Below are positions 12,001 to 22,972 of a stretch of 64,000 nucleotides of DNA, one piece after another (the stretch's first letter is position 1; the number at the start of each line of letters is the position of its first letter). The position numbers were made by a program, and so were the translations under genes. The notes under the pieces were generated by a model that saw only the letters and a program-made list of their open reading frames with translations, was not told the origin of the DNA and ran no database searches. Origin of the DNA: Lucifuga dentata (taxonomy: Eukaryota; Chordata; Actinopteri; Ophidiiformes; Bythitidae); contig VXCM01000690.1 in NCBI GenBank assembly GCA_014773175.1, positions 78,256 to 142,255 of the forward strand, given 5' to 3'.

Positions 12001-15000
12001 GTGAACCTCTTATATCATGCTGTCAGAATTAGGGTGAATAACTGGCAGTATGTCCCCTTTAATATTAAAATGTGGTATCATTGATATAAAATATAGGTTG
12101 ACCTCATATCATGGAACTTTGTTACCAAAAAAAGAAATATGTCTGTTTTGTCTTATTTTTTTAGATGGGAAGTTTGGGGCCCGCATGCAGGTCCAGATTC
12201 AGAATGATGGACCTGTTACCATTGAATTGAACTCACCTGCTGGTCCCGTAGACCCCAAACAGGTACGTTACTACTGAAGTTAATTTTTCTTTCTATTTTT
12301 CTGCTTTTCCCCTAGAATTAGCTCGAGCTCCTCTCTGCCAGTTTTTTTTATAATAAACAGTGTCATTCTAGCCCTACTTGTAAGTCATCTGTTCAATACC
12401 CATGTTCAACCAGTAGGTGGTGATAAGTCCTTTGCTGATTTGTACATTCATTATTACGTCTAAAGTTACTCCATGCACCGTTCAGTTAGATAAGACAGTA
12501 GATTAAGAAACATGCATTGTCCAAAAATTTATAATCTGGTCCAAAAGAAAAAAAAACCTAGCTTGGTTTGAGTTGATTTAGGTGTATAAATGATAAAGAT
12601 TAACACATACATATTTATGACATTCACTAGCTCAGCTGACTTAGCAGCATTAGAATTGAGGTGATTACTGAGATTAGAGGGGAGTTTCTTCTAATTTTGT
12701 CAATTTAAGCTGTGATATAGAAATGTATACAGTATATATGCTCTATCCAGTCTAAGTATCTCAGAGAATGCACCCACCTGAATGAATGCACAGATTTATT
12801 CCTAGGACAGGCATTAAAGGCAGACTAGTACATCTAATTCTGTGAAACAGAACAGTTATTAACCAGGAGTTTAAGTTATTGTATCTATATTTGACTGTTA
12901 ATGTAAAAGGGCTTCAGTAACCCAGACAGCAATAATCACGTCCTTGCAAGCATCAGCTTCTGTCATTTCATGCCTTGTGTTCACTGTGTTCTCACTCAGT
13001 CACCCCACAGCCAAGCTGAAAGCCCCCACAATTGGCTTAGTCAGTGTGTGTGCGTGTGTGCACGCACGTGCGTCTGTGTGGGTCTGTGTGGGTGTTAAAT
13101 GTGGGCTTTAGGGTGATTGGCAGGACAGACCCACTCTGGAGTACTGTTGCCACACACTGTACCTGCTCCTGTGGGAGTCAGCCGGGCCTCCACCCAGCAT
13201 GCTTATCCCGTTTTCTGTAGCTTTGACAAAAAGCTCCATATCGCAGAAAAGCAAGGTCAATCCAGGATGCCTCCTTTAAATGGATTACTTTATGCTGACA
13301 TTGTGCGGTGAGAAATCAGAAAAGATTAATATCATTTGTGCTACATGCTGAGAGACAGCTGTGACTGGAAGATGGATTTGTGTATTCTGATCTCTTTTTA
13401 GGGGAAGGGTATAACTTTGAAGCTGCTCGTTGCTTGGGAGGAGCAGGGTCAGAAGAATTAGAGGTTTGGATAGGAAGTGGTGCTTCCTGTCACTCAGTTC
13501 AGCAGTTTTATGACAGCACAGCCTGATGTCCATTGCTGTGTCTGGGGATAGATGAAGACTTCACTTAACATCAGTTTTGGGCTTCCATAGGAATGCTCAC
13601 CCAACTTGCTGCACAATTTTGTGTAGGGATAAATGAAATGATTAGTGAATTGATTAGTGAAGTGATCAGCTTTGATAATTATTAAGTCATCTTCAGGTTA
13701 AAATAGTGCAAAGGTTTTCTTGTTTCTCTTTGTTTCAGATCATTGCAAATTGAACCCATTTGTGTTGTTGGGTTGTTGGTCAGACACTATCAACAATTTG
13801 ATGGCATCACTTTCGTTTCTGGGTTTAAACTTTTAGACTAAAGTACTGTATTAATAAAACAATAATCCTTAAAGTAATGTATAATGAGGCTGCCCTAATT
13901 TATTTTTATGAAATCATTAATTGCTGACAGATGTCACTGACAGAGAACAGTTGCAGAACAGTTTGATGTAAGAATGAAATGAATGAAAAGAATGAATGAA
14001 ATAAGAAAGAATTTGATGTTTGGCACTGACCGCTGATGTGTGACTGCCCTCTGCTGGAAGCTAAGAGGAGTGCGACCTTCCGCTCCACCATCACATTCTG
14101 ACACAATCTATGAATGAATGCTCAGCATGATATTTTTTTAAAATCAGATTGTCTATGTACAAACCACCGAGTAGGAGTTGTTTTAGTTTTTTAGTTTTAG
14201 TTTTTTTTGGTAGAGTACAAAGTACTTGAATTTCAGTAGCATTTATCATTGCTGTAAAAGCCAGAAACTAAACATTATGGATATTAAACCATGCAAAAGC
14301 AGGATATACATTTCTATTTCCCTAATATGGAGCACGAGTGGTCTCTATTCCAGGTATTTTTAAAGTCCATATTTCCGTCCCCGCTGTCCTCCTCAATTGA
14401 TTCTGGTCACTTCTGTGGAAGTCGGCCAACATGCTTACACTTTGGCTGCTCTCCCCTCGGTGGGTTTGGCTGGCTAGTCCAAATGTTGCAGTCCTCAGAA
14501 TTTTAATCTTGTCTGTTTGGGATGTTTTGCTGTGGGGGCTGAGGAGCCAAAGCCAAGGCTGAACATGAGGGATAAAAGGCCAGCCAATAGGCTAAGCTTG
14601 GCATGAGGGGAAAATGAAGCAATGGCCAACGGACACTGTTCCTTTCTTCCCATGAATCAGGGATTTAGTCCACCACAGGGTCAAGTGGCCAGCAAACAAT
14701 GATGTTATACAGAGCAATGAAAATAATCCTCTTTGAATGTTTTCTTTGGAACATTTGAAACTGTCAGGGTCGATAGCAGAGCAGCGTTGATCATTGTGAC
14801 AACAGCAAAAGAGTTTTGTGTGTTTGTTCACCTGACTTGCATTGTATTTTGGGCTCTGGGTTAAAATCCAACATACAGAGAAATTATGTAATATTTGGTC
14901 ATGTTAGGGCATTTTTTTTTTCCTTTGTTGTAATTCAGATTCCTTCTTTTGAATACAGTCTAACATCAAAGCTAGCATTTAGAGCCCCCACTAGTATTTA

Positions 15001-17938
15001 TTTATCAGATGCGTTGACACTACAGCATGCATGTTAATCTTTCTCAATGGGATAACACCGACTCTATTGTGTCTTTTGAGGTGTCTCTTTAAATAATGTA
15101 ACATCTCGCGCAGCAGTTTGGATTTTTAACCTGACATTTAGCTTATAAATATTTCCCCAGCTTCCATAAAAGTTGTAGTATACAGGCCTTTTTGGATGCA
15201 GCTAGGGCAGCATAACCTACTTCATCTTTACTGCTGTGCTGCTTTATGGAAAGATGAGAAAGAAAGAGAAGTGGAATTATCCCGCAGTTTGATTGGAGGA
15301 GTCATGCTGACAGGCAGTGGGACTGGCTATATTGGAGTGTGTGAGAGGCAGTGCGTGCAGTCACAACAATAGACTCATTGATGTGATCATATGACAGTCA
15401 ATAGCTCAAAATGAGGAGAGAATAAATCTCGTGTATTCACAAAGACAATCTGATATGGAGCGCTAGTCTCTGTCACTGTCAAATTCCCTCATCTTCATTT
15501 AATTAATTATTCTAATTTCTAATGCATGCTAGACCTTTGGATGAATACTGAACATGTTTGCAAAGGTCACAATCTGCAAGTTATGATGCAGCACATTCAT
15601 GATGTGGGCCGCAGTCCACTGAGCCTCCAGAAACCTCAGATCAATAAAGTTTCAGCAGCAGTTCAGTCAGCAGCAATACATTTAGCAGGTTTAGGTTCCT
15701 TAAACAGAAGGTGAAGACTGGAGACTGAAGACTGGAGACATATGAATGTCACAGTTATAAATATTTTATATTTAATATCTTCTGCTATTCTTTCAGGCTT
15801 AATATTTCAACAAGCTTTGATTATATATCTTCACAGGGGAAAAAAGATGGGGTTTAAAGAAATAAATATAGTAAGATTTTCATCAGTGGGTGTTTATATC
15901 CCAAGTAAAATATTTTATTTCATAGGTTGGTATTTATAGTATTATCCTATATTATTATCCGACTTACTTAAACACAGGTAGGAAACTGACATCAAACCAA
16001 TCACTGTACTGTGTCAGAATCATCAAATTATGTTTTTATAATTTAAAATATATTTTTATTAATGCTATATGTATTTTACAAAGTTCGTTTCCATCAGTTT
16101 TGTTATTAATGTCAATTCATCGCTACGGTACTCTCTCCCTCAGTTGCGCTGCTTCCAGTGCAGGTCATAGAAATTAGAGCTTTTATCCAATCAGATTTTC
16201 AACCTGTGCTGTCTCCGGGTAAAAAAAAAATCTAACCTGAGGCCTTCAGAATCTCAAGTGAATCCCCTCTGCTATTCAAGCAAATGGGACGATATTGTTG
16301 ATTGTCATATAGTTTAACCAATCAAATTTCGAGTTTGCCATGTTGGGAGTATTCTTTTAACGTCAGGGCCTTCTAGCTGGCCTTGGCCTACATCATCGGA
16401 GTACAGCATCATGCTAACATCTAAACAGCCTGCCAGAAATTCATCAGAAGAAGAAGGGAGCCGGTTAGCTTAGCTAACTCAAGTAAATCTAGCTAGCATG
16501 TAACGGAGCATTGTTTATTTAAACTTTCTTTCTTGACGTTTAGATTTTTAGATGTAGTGCTTTAGATTTTTACTTANTTTTTTTTTTTTTTTTTAATGCA
16601 CAATGGCTGAAGGAGGAGAAGAAATGGATTTACAATGCTTTTTTTTCACCTTTTGGAACTGAAATGCACTAATGTACTGTACAGCCGTGTTGTTAAACTC
16701 TTTATAAAGAAAGAAAGGAAGATGGACTTTGTCTTCAGATGATGAGCAGCTTTGGTAAGTTTGATGGATTTTTATGTGGCTGGAATCTGTGGAGAAGCCT
16801 GTTGAATACTGATTGTGTTATTTGTGTTTTACAGCATTTTTGCTTACTTGCTGGTCGTAAATGTGATAGTTGTTGCGAGTTTGTTCTTGTTTCTTTGGTA
16901 ATGACACTGATTTAGGTTATGCCATGTTTGTATGTGATGCAGCATCCTGTCATAATGCGTAATAATGCTACATCCTATTCATGTCTCTGCAGTTAGTGTG
17001 TTGTAACTGACATAGGTATTGATCCTCGTGTTAAATCACTTTATTCCACTCGATAAAGGTTCTGTCACTGTGAATATGGGGTGGTTACGTCGAATAACAG
17101 CAGCCTATAGCCCTAGTGTCATGCAGAGGTTATTAGAAGGTAGTTTAATTGCGGGAGGATAGCACTGAAGGTGTAAGTGTAAAATACACGGCCCGCCACT
17201 GATTTCTACAGGCACCAACCTCAAGTTTTACAGCTTTGATAACGTTCAACACACACTCCCTACTACTTAACATGAAGGGAAACGCCAAATAATATGTCAC
17301 CTTTAGATAACAAAAATGATGAATGGTGCAGGTGCAACGACGGTGATGTTCGTCTGTAGTCATGTCGGCTTTAGGTAGCAGCTCTTCAAATCAAAGACAA
17401 AGGCTTTCAATATTTTGCAGGGATCAAATATAAAACTCACAGCTGGGAGCAGCAAGTTCAGGCATGTCCTGTTGAAAAGAGACAAACTTGAAGTGAAAGC
17501 GAAGGAGGCAGCTTAACTGTAAATTGGACTTGAAATGGAGTGAATATCACCACCCTGGTACCTGTGTACCAGGGTGGCGTTGTCTTTTTAACTCCATGCT
17601 GGATGTGTGTAATCCTTGAAATCTTCTTGAGTACAACTAAATCCAGGCATTAAATTTTACAGCATGTATTCCATAGATTTCCAATTTTTGTCATGTACTT
17701 TGACTTGATGCTGTGAGCAACATGAAATGGGCCGTAAGATGAAGACATGTTTTAACAAGGTTTCCTTTGTTTGTACCTTCAGATGTCAAAGCTGGAGAAG
17801 CAGCAGCAGAGGAAAGAGAAGACACGCGTCAGAGGCCCCTCAGAGTCCGGCAAAGAGAAAAGCACCTTACGTTCCCGCCAGGACGCCAACGCCAGTAGTG
17901 GAGCAGAGGGGGATGTGTCTTCAGAGAGAGAATCGTAG
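6002..17938 (+). CDS. dtd1: dtd1, D-aminoacyl-tRNA deacylase 1 (five coding exons)
   Basis: Joining 6002-6044, 6311-6401, 9726-9961, 12165-12262 and 17783-17938 gives an unbroken 207-residue protein; human DTD1 has 209. The enzyme hydrolyses D-amino acids, and glycine mischarged on tRNA-Ala, from tRNA. It does so as a homodimer in the cytosol and nucleus. The two family motifs are intact: SQFTLQ at residues 78-83 and NDGPVT at 137-142, whose Gly-cisPro excludes L-amino acids. The core ends near residue 146. The Lys/Arg/Ser-rich tail (about 157-207, ending GAEGDVSSERES) is the vertebrate extension linked to the reported DUE-B replication-origin role. It follows smim26 and precedes slc24a3 on the same strand. 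All introns have GT/AG ends and the phases agree, so the gene appears functional. Confidence 0.97.
6311..6401 (+). CDS. dtd1: dtd1 coding exon 2
   Basis: Acceptor CTCCTGCAG|TGG, donor CAT|GTGAGT. It encodes VGEEQVSSIGRGLCVLLGIS and then EDTQRDVDY. The split codon rebuilds Ile45. Confidence 0.96.
7261..7391. repeat. 65-bp block duplicated on both sides of an N
   Basis: Bases 7261-7325 and 7327-7391 are identical and are separated by one N at 7326. This pattern recurs in the window and most likely marks an unmerged contig overlap, not a real tandem duplication. Confidence 0.85.
7450..7713 (+). pseudogene. Tc1-like transposase C-terminal fragment
   Basis: An open frame of 87 codons from MLERLQDKSL to the stop contains NPDLNPIEHPW and ends AAKVASTKY, typical of the C-terminus of Tc1-like transposases. 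The N-terminal DNA-binding domain and first two catalytic Asp residues are not in frame with it. It cannot encode an active enzyme. Confidence 0.85.
9100..9570. repeat. Probable non-LTR retrotransposon remnant
   Basis: Text such as GTTCCTGAATCTGGTCGTCT, and the opening AGTACTTCATTGCCATGTC, resemble the 3' untranslated part of fish LINEs that I know from many genomic clones. No coding frame is left and the boundaries are approximate. Confidence 0.35.
9726..9961 (+). CDS. dtd1: dtd1 coding exon 3
   Basis: Acceptor GTTTTCAG|AA, donor AAGA|GTGAGT. It encodes the catalytic centre: LRLFEDENDKPWSKSVMDK, then ILCVSQFTLQC and LKGNKPDFH, ending YKPELIK. The Ser-Gln pair of SQFTL is intact. Six of every seven residues agree with the human sequence as I recall it. 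Confidence 0.97.
9962..12164 (+). other. dtd1 intron 3
   Basis: An intron of 2.2 kb with no further exon. It contains a C run with an N at 11593 and one copy of a dispersed repeat (about 11734-12060) that is shared with 30185-30625. Confidence 0.75.
11734..12060. repeat. Dispersed repeat B, copy 1
   Basis: It shares CTTTGAAACTTTGCAGTG, GTGCACACTGA, GATGTGAACATGTTA-type text and GCATTTTTATAGGTG in the same order with 30185-30625. Short pieces of the same family are at 17195-17275 and, reversed, at 43180-43232. It has no coding capacity and an unknown class. Confidence 0.7.
12165..12262 (+). CDS. dtd1: dtd1 coding exon 4
   Basis: Acceptor TTTTTTAG|AT, donor CAG|GTACGT (phase 0). It encodes GKFGARMQVQIQNDGPVTIE and then LNSPAGPVDPKQ, including the Gly-cisPro motif. 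The codon across the exon 3-4 junction reads Asn124, where I recall Asp in the human protein. Confidence 0.96.
12410..12421 (+). promoter_or_regulatory. CTCF-like site in dtd1 intron 4
   Basis: CCAGTAGGTGGT matches 11 of 12 positions of CCASYAGRKGGC. It is a motif match only. Confidence 0.3.
14046..14057 (-). promoter_or_regulatory. CTCF core consensus site
   Basis: Read on the minus strand, CCAGCAGAGGGC fits every position of the CTCF core CCASYAGRKGGC. It lies in dtd1 intron 4. Binding is not shown by sequence alone. Confidence 0.45.
16603..16754 (+). pseudogene. Relic of a coding first exon, origin unknown
   Basis: One frame starts MAEGGEEMDLQCFFFTFWN, meets TGA at 16660 and TAA at 16705, and then in the same frame reads RKKGRWTLSSDDEQLW up to a consensus donor G|GTAAGT at 16755. 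The acidic start, the coding-like text at both ends in one frame, and the donor suggest an old coding exon with two stop mutations. It may be the 5' exon of a transposon or retained gene; I do not recognise the family. It is not part of dtd1. Confidence 0.4.
17195..17275. repeat. Dispersed repeat B, fragment
   Basis: AGGCACCAACCTCAAGTTTT and the following bases to CTACTACTTAACAT align with 30544-30615, differing at scattered positions. Confidence 0.5.
17550..17577. repeat. Perfect 12-bp hairpin, 4-base loop
   Basis: CCACCCTGGTAC and GTACCAGGGTGG are exact complements around the loop CTGT. It lies in dtd1 intron 4, about 200 bp before exon 5. It is short and GC-rich against an AT-rich background. 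Confidence 0.8.
17783..17938 (+). CDS. dtd1: dtd1 coding exon 5 and stop
   Basis: Acceptor TACCTTCAG|ATG. It encodes 51 residues starting MSKLEKQQQRKEKTRVRGPS and ending GAEGDVSSERES before TAG 17936-17938. The ATG at the exon start is an internal Met, where the human protein has Leu. This is the basic, phosphorylatable tail absent from bacterial Dtd. Confidence 0.96.
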   Translation: MSKLEKQQQRKEKTRVRGPSESGKEKSTLRSRQDANASSGAEGDVSSERES

Positions 17939-17984
17939 ATCAGCAGGGTGAGAGAGAGGCACGAACACACAACTACATTTTCAG

Positions 17985-18150
17985 CAATTACAGATACAGA
18001 AGAAGATGATGTCCACAGTTCTGATTTGCAGTGAATTTGCATGATAAATCATTTTTGCCCATCTGATATTCACAAAAAACAAACGAACAAAAAGGCAAAA
18101 TCAGAAGATTGATGAGTCTTGGCGGAGGTTTACGTTCTCTAAGTGCCCTC
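17985..18150. repeat. Dispersed repeat C, copy 1
   Basis: GATGATGTCCACA, AATTTGCATGATAAATC and the end CTTGGCGGAGGTTTACG occur in the same order, with an A-rich middle, at 33905-34110. The GGCGGAGGT...CTCT end is a very common teleost repeat terminus. Confidence 0.65.
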
Positions 18151-19750
18151 GAGTACTAGTGGTAAGTTGGTGGCAGTGTTAGACTAAGAGAAAGAGAGAA
18201 ATTTGATTAAAGGAAATGTTAGTAAAACATAAGACATATTTTAATTTTCTTAAATTTTATCTTAAAAAGTAAAATGCAGTTAGAAGATCTGGAGTTGTTC
18301 ATCATTTTAGTTGATTTTTTTATGCAAATGTATAGTTAATTTTGAGAGGTTGTTTAAATTTGGTATTATTTGGGGTCAGTAACTCTTCAAATTTCCTGCA
18401 GTAAATTCTCATTTCTAAATTTGAACAGCCATGTAACAAATTTACTTTTTTATCTTTTGTTTCTGAAATTGGTATTGAGTCAAATTTCAGGTCGTTTCCA
18501 ATGTCTTTTACATTTTTTATGTTTACGTATTTACGTTTTACATTTGGGTACTCTACAAAAAAAGTTGGATACTGTGTACAACCAGTCAGAGCTGGGATCA
18601 GGTGTAGGTGCTCTGCACACTGAAACACTGCAACATTTCAACCACGTCATTAGGCATTACCCTTACTAGTTACCCTGGCACACCTGAATGCCTTAGAGAG
18701 ACCAAAAAAAAAAAAGATGCACCTATAGCTGTGCATCATTGCATGANAAAAAAAAAAAAAGAGCTCAATCCCACGTAATACATGTATTCTGTCATGTCCA
18801 GGAGGACGTGCATCTGTAGATCTGCAGCGAAAGAAACAACAGCGTATCTGCCAACCCTTCATGTAGACGTCAGCATCTCTGTTTCCTGCCCGCGCTCGCT
18901 CTCTTTGTTGTTCCCTTTGTTATTGTTGATATTGCGGTGAAACAGAGAGACAGGCCCGCTTGTTTGTTGTTCAGAACTTCATATAGTGAGGATTGGAGAG
19001 AGGGGGAGACTGGGGGGGGGCTGGTTTGGGCCTACTCTTATTTGCCTTCAGCATTTGTCTGCCAGTGCAAAAAGCAGAGGAGTTATGGGAGACTAGAAGC
19101 AGGAAGGCATTGAGTCAGCTCCCTCCGTGTCCCTTTTCCTTCCCTGCTGAGACTGCTGCTGGGCTCCTGTAGCACGTCTGCCTGCGCGAATTCTCACCAA
19201 CGCCGTGTTTACTCACGCAGGACGCACACAGTTTCATTTCTGACATGGCGCAGTCTTCTAAAATTCACTTCTGATGTGTGAAACATCTTTCTTTTGGGCT
19301 TAAACCTCAAAGATTTTGTCTCAAACCCTCTGTAAACACACACACAGCCTGTGGCCCAATCACAGACTCTTATACATCAGCAAATCCCCAAGTGGATGCT
19401 GGGTAAATATTTGCCCCAGGACATCAAGGCTTCAGCACCTCTTTACATTGGACTTTTTTGTCTGACAGAGAGCCAGAACTATGCCAAGTAGATCTTTGGG
19501 TTTGTCATCTTGAGGAGTACACATGTAGCACTTCTGTAGAAATGTGTTCTTGGGATGTAGGGAAATTTGGATGTAAGAGAGATGTCAGACATGGGCTCAT
19601 TGGCTCGCTTGCTTGTTTGGCAGCATCCCTGCATATTTTAAAGAGGGAATTGGTGTTCCCGAGGTTTGCGCTGAATGACTTAAACATGAGCAGCGTGCAC
19701 TTTCCTCTGAATGAGTAATTTGTGACAGTCTTCCATTATCTTCTCCAGTC

Positions 19751-19782
19751 TTCCTTCCTTCCTTCCTTCCTTCCTTCCTTCC
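19751..19782. repeat. (TTCC)n microsatellite
   Basis: Eight TTCC units. Confidence 0.95.
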
Positions 19783-20184
19783 TGTTGACAGTGTTCTATT
19801 TTTGATAAAAGCAGCTTACAAGAATGTTTCTGCTGCTCTTCAAGCTGCAATGACGACTTTGTTCACCCACATCTGTAATTGCTTTTTCTTAAATCACCTA
19901 CTACAGACTTTTCACCAACATTCCTCCAATTTCTACTTATAATTTATATATTTTTGCCGACACACTGAAAGTTCTTTTTATGTTGTCTGGCCAAACATTG
20001 TGTAAACCCACAGAAAATTATTATAATTTTTTATTATTATTATTATTATTATTATTTATTATAAAATATGAGTGGATGATCCCGACGTTTATGAAGATTC
20101 TTCAAATCTGTCAGGCTGAATTTGAGGGAAATTTATATAAAATCATACACAGTATACCCAGAATAATACATGGTAACTTTGGTC

Positions 20185-20808
20185 TTAAAAGACCATACCG
20201 GCCATTTTGCATGTTTGAGCCCAATATGTCCAGTTTTTATACCATACATGTTAGGTTACTGACAGCCATTTCCCAAAGGATAAAACCATATTTCAGCTTT
20301 CCTGATATTTTGCAGATCTTAATCTTTAAAAATGAAATATTCAAGTGATACATCCGCCTTAAAAATTAATGTTTTGGCTGCTAATAGTTATGCAGCCTTA
20401 TGAAGTTGTGGTTGTTTAAATTTTTCCATAAATGCAGGTCTTTTTTTGGGACTATATTCCCCGGTGGAAACATACATTCATTTTGCACTTTTATTGCTCT
20501 TAAACGCTCAAATTACGTAACTTTGAAAAAAAAAAAAAAAANAAAAAAAAAAAAAAAAAACCTGAATATATGAATTGTTCATGATAATGGATTACCTATC
20601 CCAAGAATGTTTCAAGTATCAGCAAGTTGATTTTAATAGCGTATTAGAATGAACTGAAAACCAGTGGCGGTCTGGAAGGTAGGAAATGTTTTTTTTAAAT
20701 TCACCATTCCAGTAGTATGCTTTGGGAAATGATTGTCAGTAACAGTACATGTATGAAAATTGAATATATTAGGCTCAAACATGCAAAATGGATGGTATGG
20801 TCCTTTAA
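20185..20808 (+). mobile_element. Foldback MITE family A, copy A1
   Basis: The left end TTAAAAGACCATACCGGCCA and the right end, ending TGGTATGGTCCTTTAA, are inverted copies over about 100 bp (through TTTGCATGTTTGAGC and ATTTCCCAAAGGAT). It has no transposase. An A run with an N at 20542 lies in the middle. The open frame at 19980-20348 is a shadow of this element. Confidence 0.85.
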
Positions 20809-20833
20809 TATTTTGCAAAATGTAAGCATCATC

Positions 20834-21316
20834 TACAGTGGCAAGAAGAATCTAATGAACCCTTTGGAATTTCTTGGAGCATTTCTCTGTTTCAATTCAT
20901 CAATATTTCTGGAATTTCTTGCATGATCATGCCTGGGTCATGCCTCAGCATATCCCAAAACACTGCTTTTATTTTGTTTAGACCATTCCGTTTATTTACG
21001 AGTGTTGTTTGATTCATTGTCTTGTTACATAAACCAGTTGTCTTAAGCTCCAAGTGATGATCTTTGTAACGTTCTCCTGTAAAATTTCCTGGTACAATTT
21101 GGAATTCATTGAATGCTGTCCAGGCCCTGAAGCAGCAAAGCAGCCCAAAACCATGATGCTTCCTCCACCACGCTTCACAACTGGGATGAGGTTTGGTCAC
21201 CCTCCAAACAATGTATATTTCTGCGGGAAAGTTCAGCCTTTGTCCCATTTGATGAGTAATTAAATCAGAAATCAAAGAAATTCCAAAGAGTTCAATAATA
21301 CTGTTCTGCCACTGTA
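20834..21316 (-). mobile_element. Tc1-derived MITE with transposase scraps on the minus strand
   Basis: The left end TACAGTGGCAAGAAGAATCT and the right end, reading TACAGTGGCAGAACAGTATT on the other strand, are inverted and flanked by TA. On the minus strand the part near 21125-21190 reads KRGGGSIMVLGCFAASG, a Tc1-like transposase segment. The longer 158-codon minus frame is in a different register and is not a protein. The copy is non-autonomous. Confidence 0.85.
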
Positions 21317-22551
21317 ACTTAAGTGAAGTTTTGGAACCAGAATATTTGTATGCCATTGTTACGCACAAAACTGAAAGAAACTTAAGGGGAAAATCAAGAG
21401 TTTCAAGCTGGTTTCACATGATAAGCACTGAGCATTGCAGTTTGCTGGGCATCCCATTAGGGAGCAGAGCGGTGACTCAGCCTTGCATCTTGCCATCTTG
21501 AGTGACACGCGCCCCTCGAATTCTCTCTTTGACACTGTGCTCAAAGTTCAACCAAATTCAACTTTGACCTGTCCTCTGCTGACTTTCCAACACACACAAC
21601 CAGTGTCAGAATAGTTGTATGTGATGTCAGCTGAAGCGACACAACAGTGGAGGAGAAGCTCACAGTCTGCGTGGAGCAATTTCCCTGAGTTGGACAACGC
21701 ATAAAATCTTACAGTGATCTGAGCAGAAAGGTGATTTACAGAGCTACCAGGTTTGTAAACCAGCATATAATCTACGTTTGTATTGGCTGCCTACCTCAGG
21801 CATTTAGCAATGATGCTGTTCCATGTACTGAGCAAGGTGCAGGGCGTCACGAGTGTAGGCAGCGAGGAGAGTGATGCGTAGATCGCTCTCCGTGGAGAAA
21901 ATCCACAGATTAAGAGGCTAACAGGAGCAAACCTCCAAGTGAAATTCTTGTACATTTTGCCAACAAAATGAATTCAATTTATGATCTCTCGTACATGATC
22001 AGTTTTCATAGTGTTTTAGCGAAATCTCTGCAGAAAAGCAGCCATTCTTTAATAACGCTTTGTGTAGGCCTTTATCGATTAATGATAAATGAGAAGACAG
22101 AAGAGCCCAAAGTGACAACGTTGTGTTTTCTCTTGTTGCAGATGTCATACTGGGGACATGACGGTGAGCCCAGTTTCCTCAGGAAGACCTTAATCCTCAG
22201 TGACTATTACATCTGATTGTGAACTGTCCTCCTTCCTGTTTGGAAATTCAGCATGATTCTCTCGGTCCATCACCGAACATTGTCCCCTTGCTGGTGTCCT
22301 TGGCCTCTTGCCTCAAAAATGAGGTCTTGGAGACATGTAAAGGAAGATTTCTAGCCACACGGCTGTGCCCACATTTCTCCTGTAAAGGGAGATTGAACAA
22401 GGATGTTATTGGAAGGCAGCATGGGTGATCAGATAAAAAAAGTTTTTTTTTTTCCTTAACAACAGCAGCTCTACGAGGTGCCCAAGGTAGCATTCTAAGT
22501 ACTCTCATCCTCTATCTTATCCTCTTGCCTTTCTGACATTGTCTCTACATT

Positions 22552-22573
22552 CTTCTCTCTCTCTCTCTCTCTC
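22552..22573. repeat. (TC)n microsatellite
   Basis: Uninterrupted TC dinucleotides followed by pyrimidine-rich sequence. Confidence 0.9.
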
Positions 22574-22972
22574 CCTCTTTCTGTCTGTCTCACTCTCAGT
22601 CCTCTGCTCACTTATTCTCTGCTTAAGGCCATAAATCCTGAAGCGTAAATCAGCTCAAGTCCATGACTTACAGTACAGATCCTGTACCATCAGAACAGTG
22701 ACAACACAGCAGCCTGGCTATAGTCATGGAACCTCTTATACCGATAAGCATAGTTATATTCATAATGTCTGTTTGAAACAGCTACACATGGTAATAGCTT
22801 GTATGTTCAAAATCCAGAAAGCGTCTGTATGGTACCTGCAGTATCTATTCTTACCCACTTAAAGGAAATTATTGTTTTGACAGTGAGAGGGGTTGTGCCA
22901 TACATTATTTCTGGAAAGGAGTATTTTACGCTTAGTGTCTACAAATCAATTTGGCACTGTACTTAAAGTGAT

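Larger units (their letters stand above)
12263..17782 (+). other. dtd1 intron 4
   Basis: An intron of 5.5 kb. It contains GT-rich sequence near 13030-13095, a perfect CTCF core at 14046-14057, a decayed exon-like frame at 16603-16754, a repeat-B fragment (17195-17275) and a 12-bp perfect hairpin (17550-17577). No further dtd1 exon is needed because exons 4 and 5 join in phase 0. Confidence 0.75.

Noticed and set aside
19980..20348. 122-codon frame
   Set aside because: Its second half is the left arm of foldback copy A1, and similar frames arise in the other copies.
20892..21368. 158-codon minus-strand frame
   Set aside because: It lies over the Tc1-derived MITE in a register different from the transposase text, so it is a shadow of the dead element.
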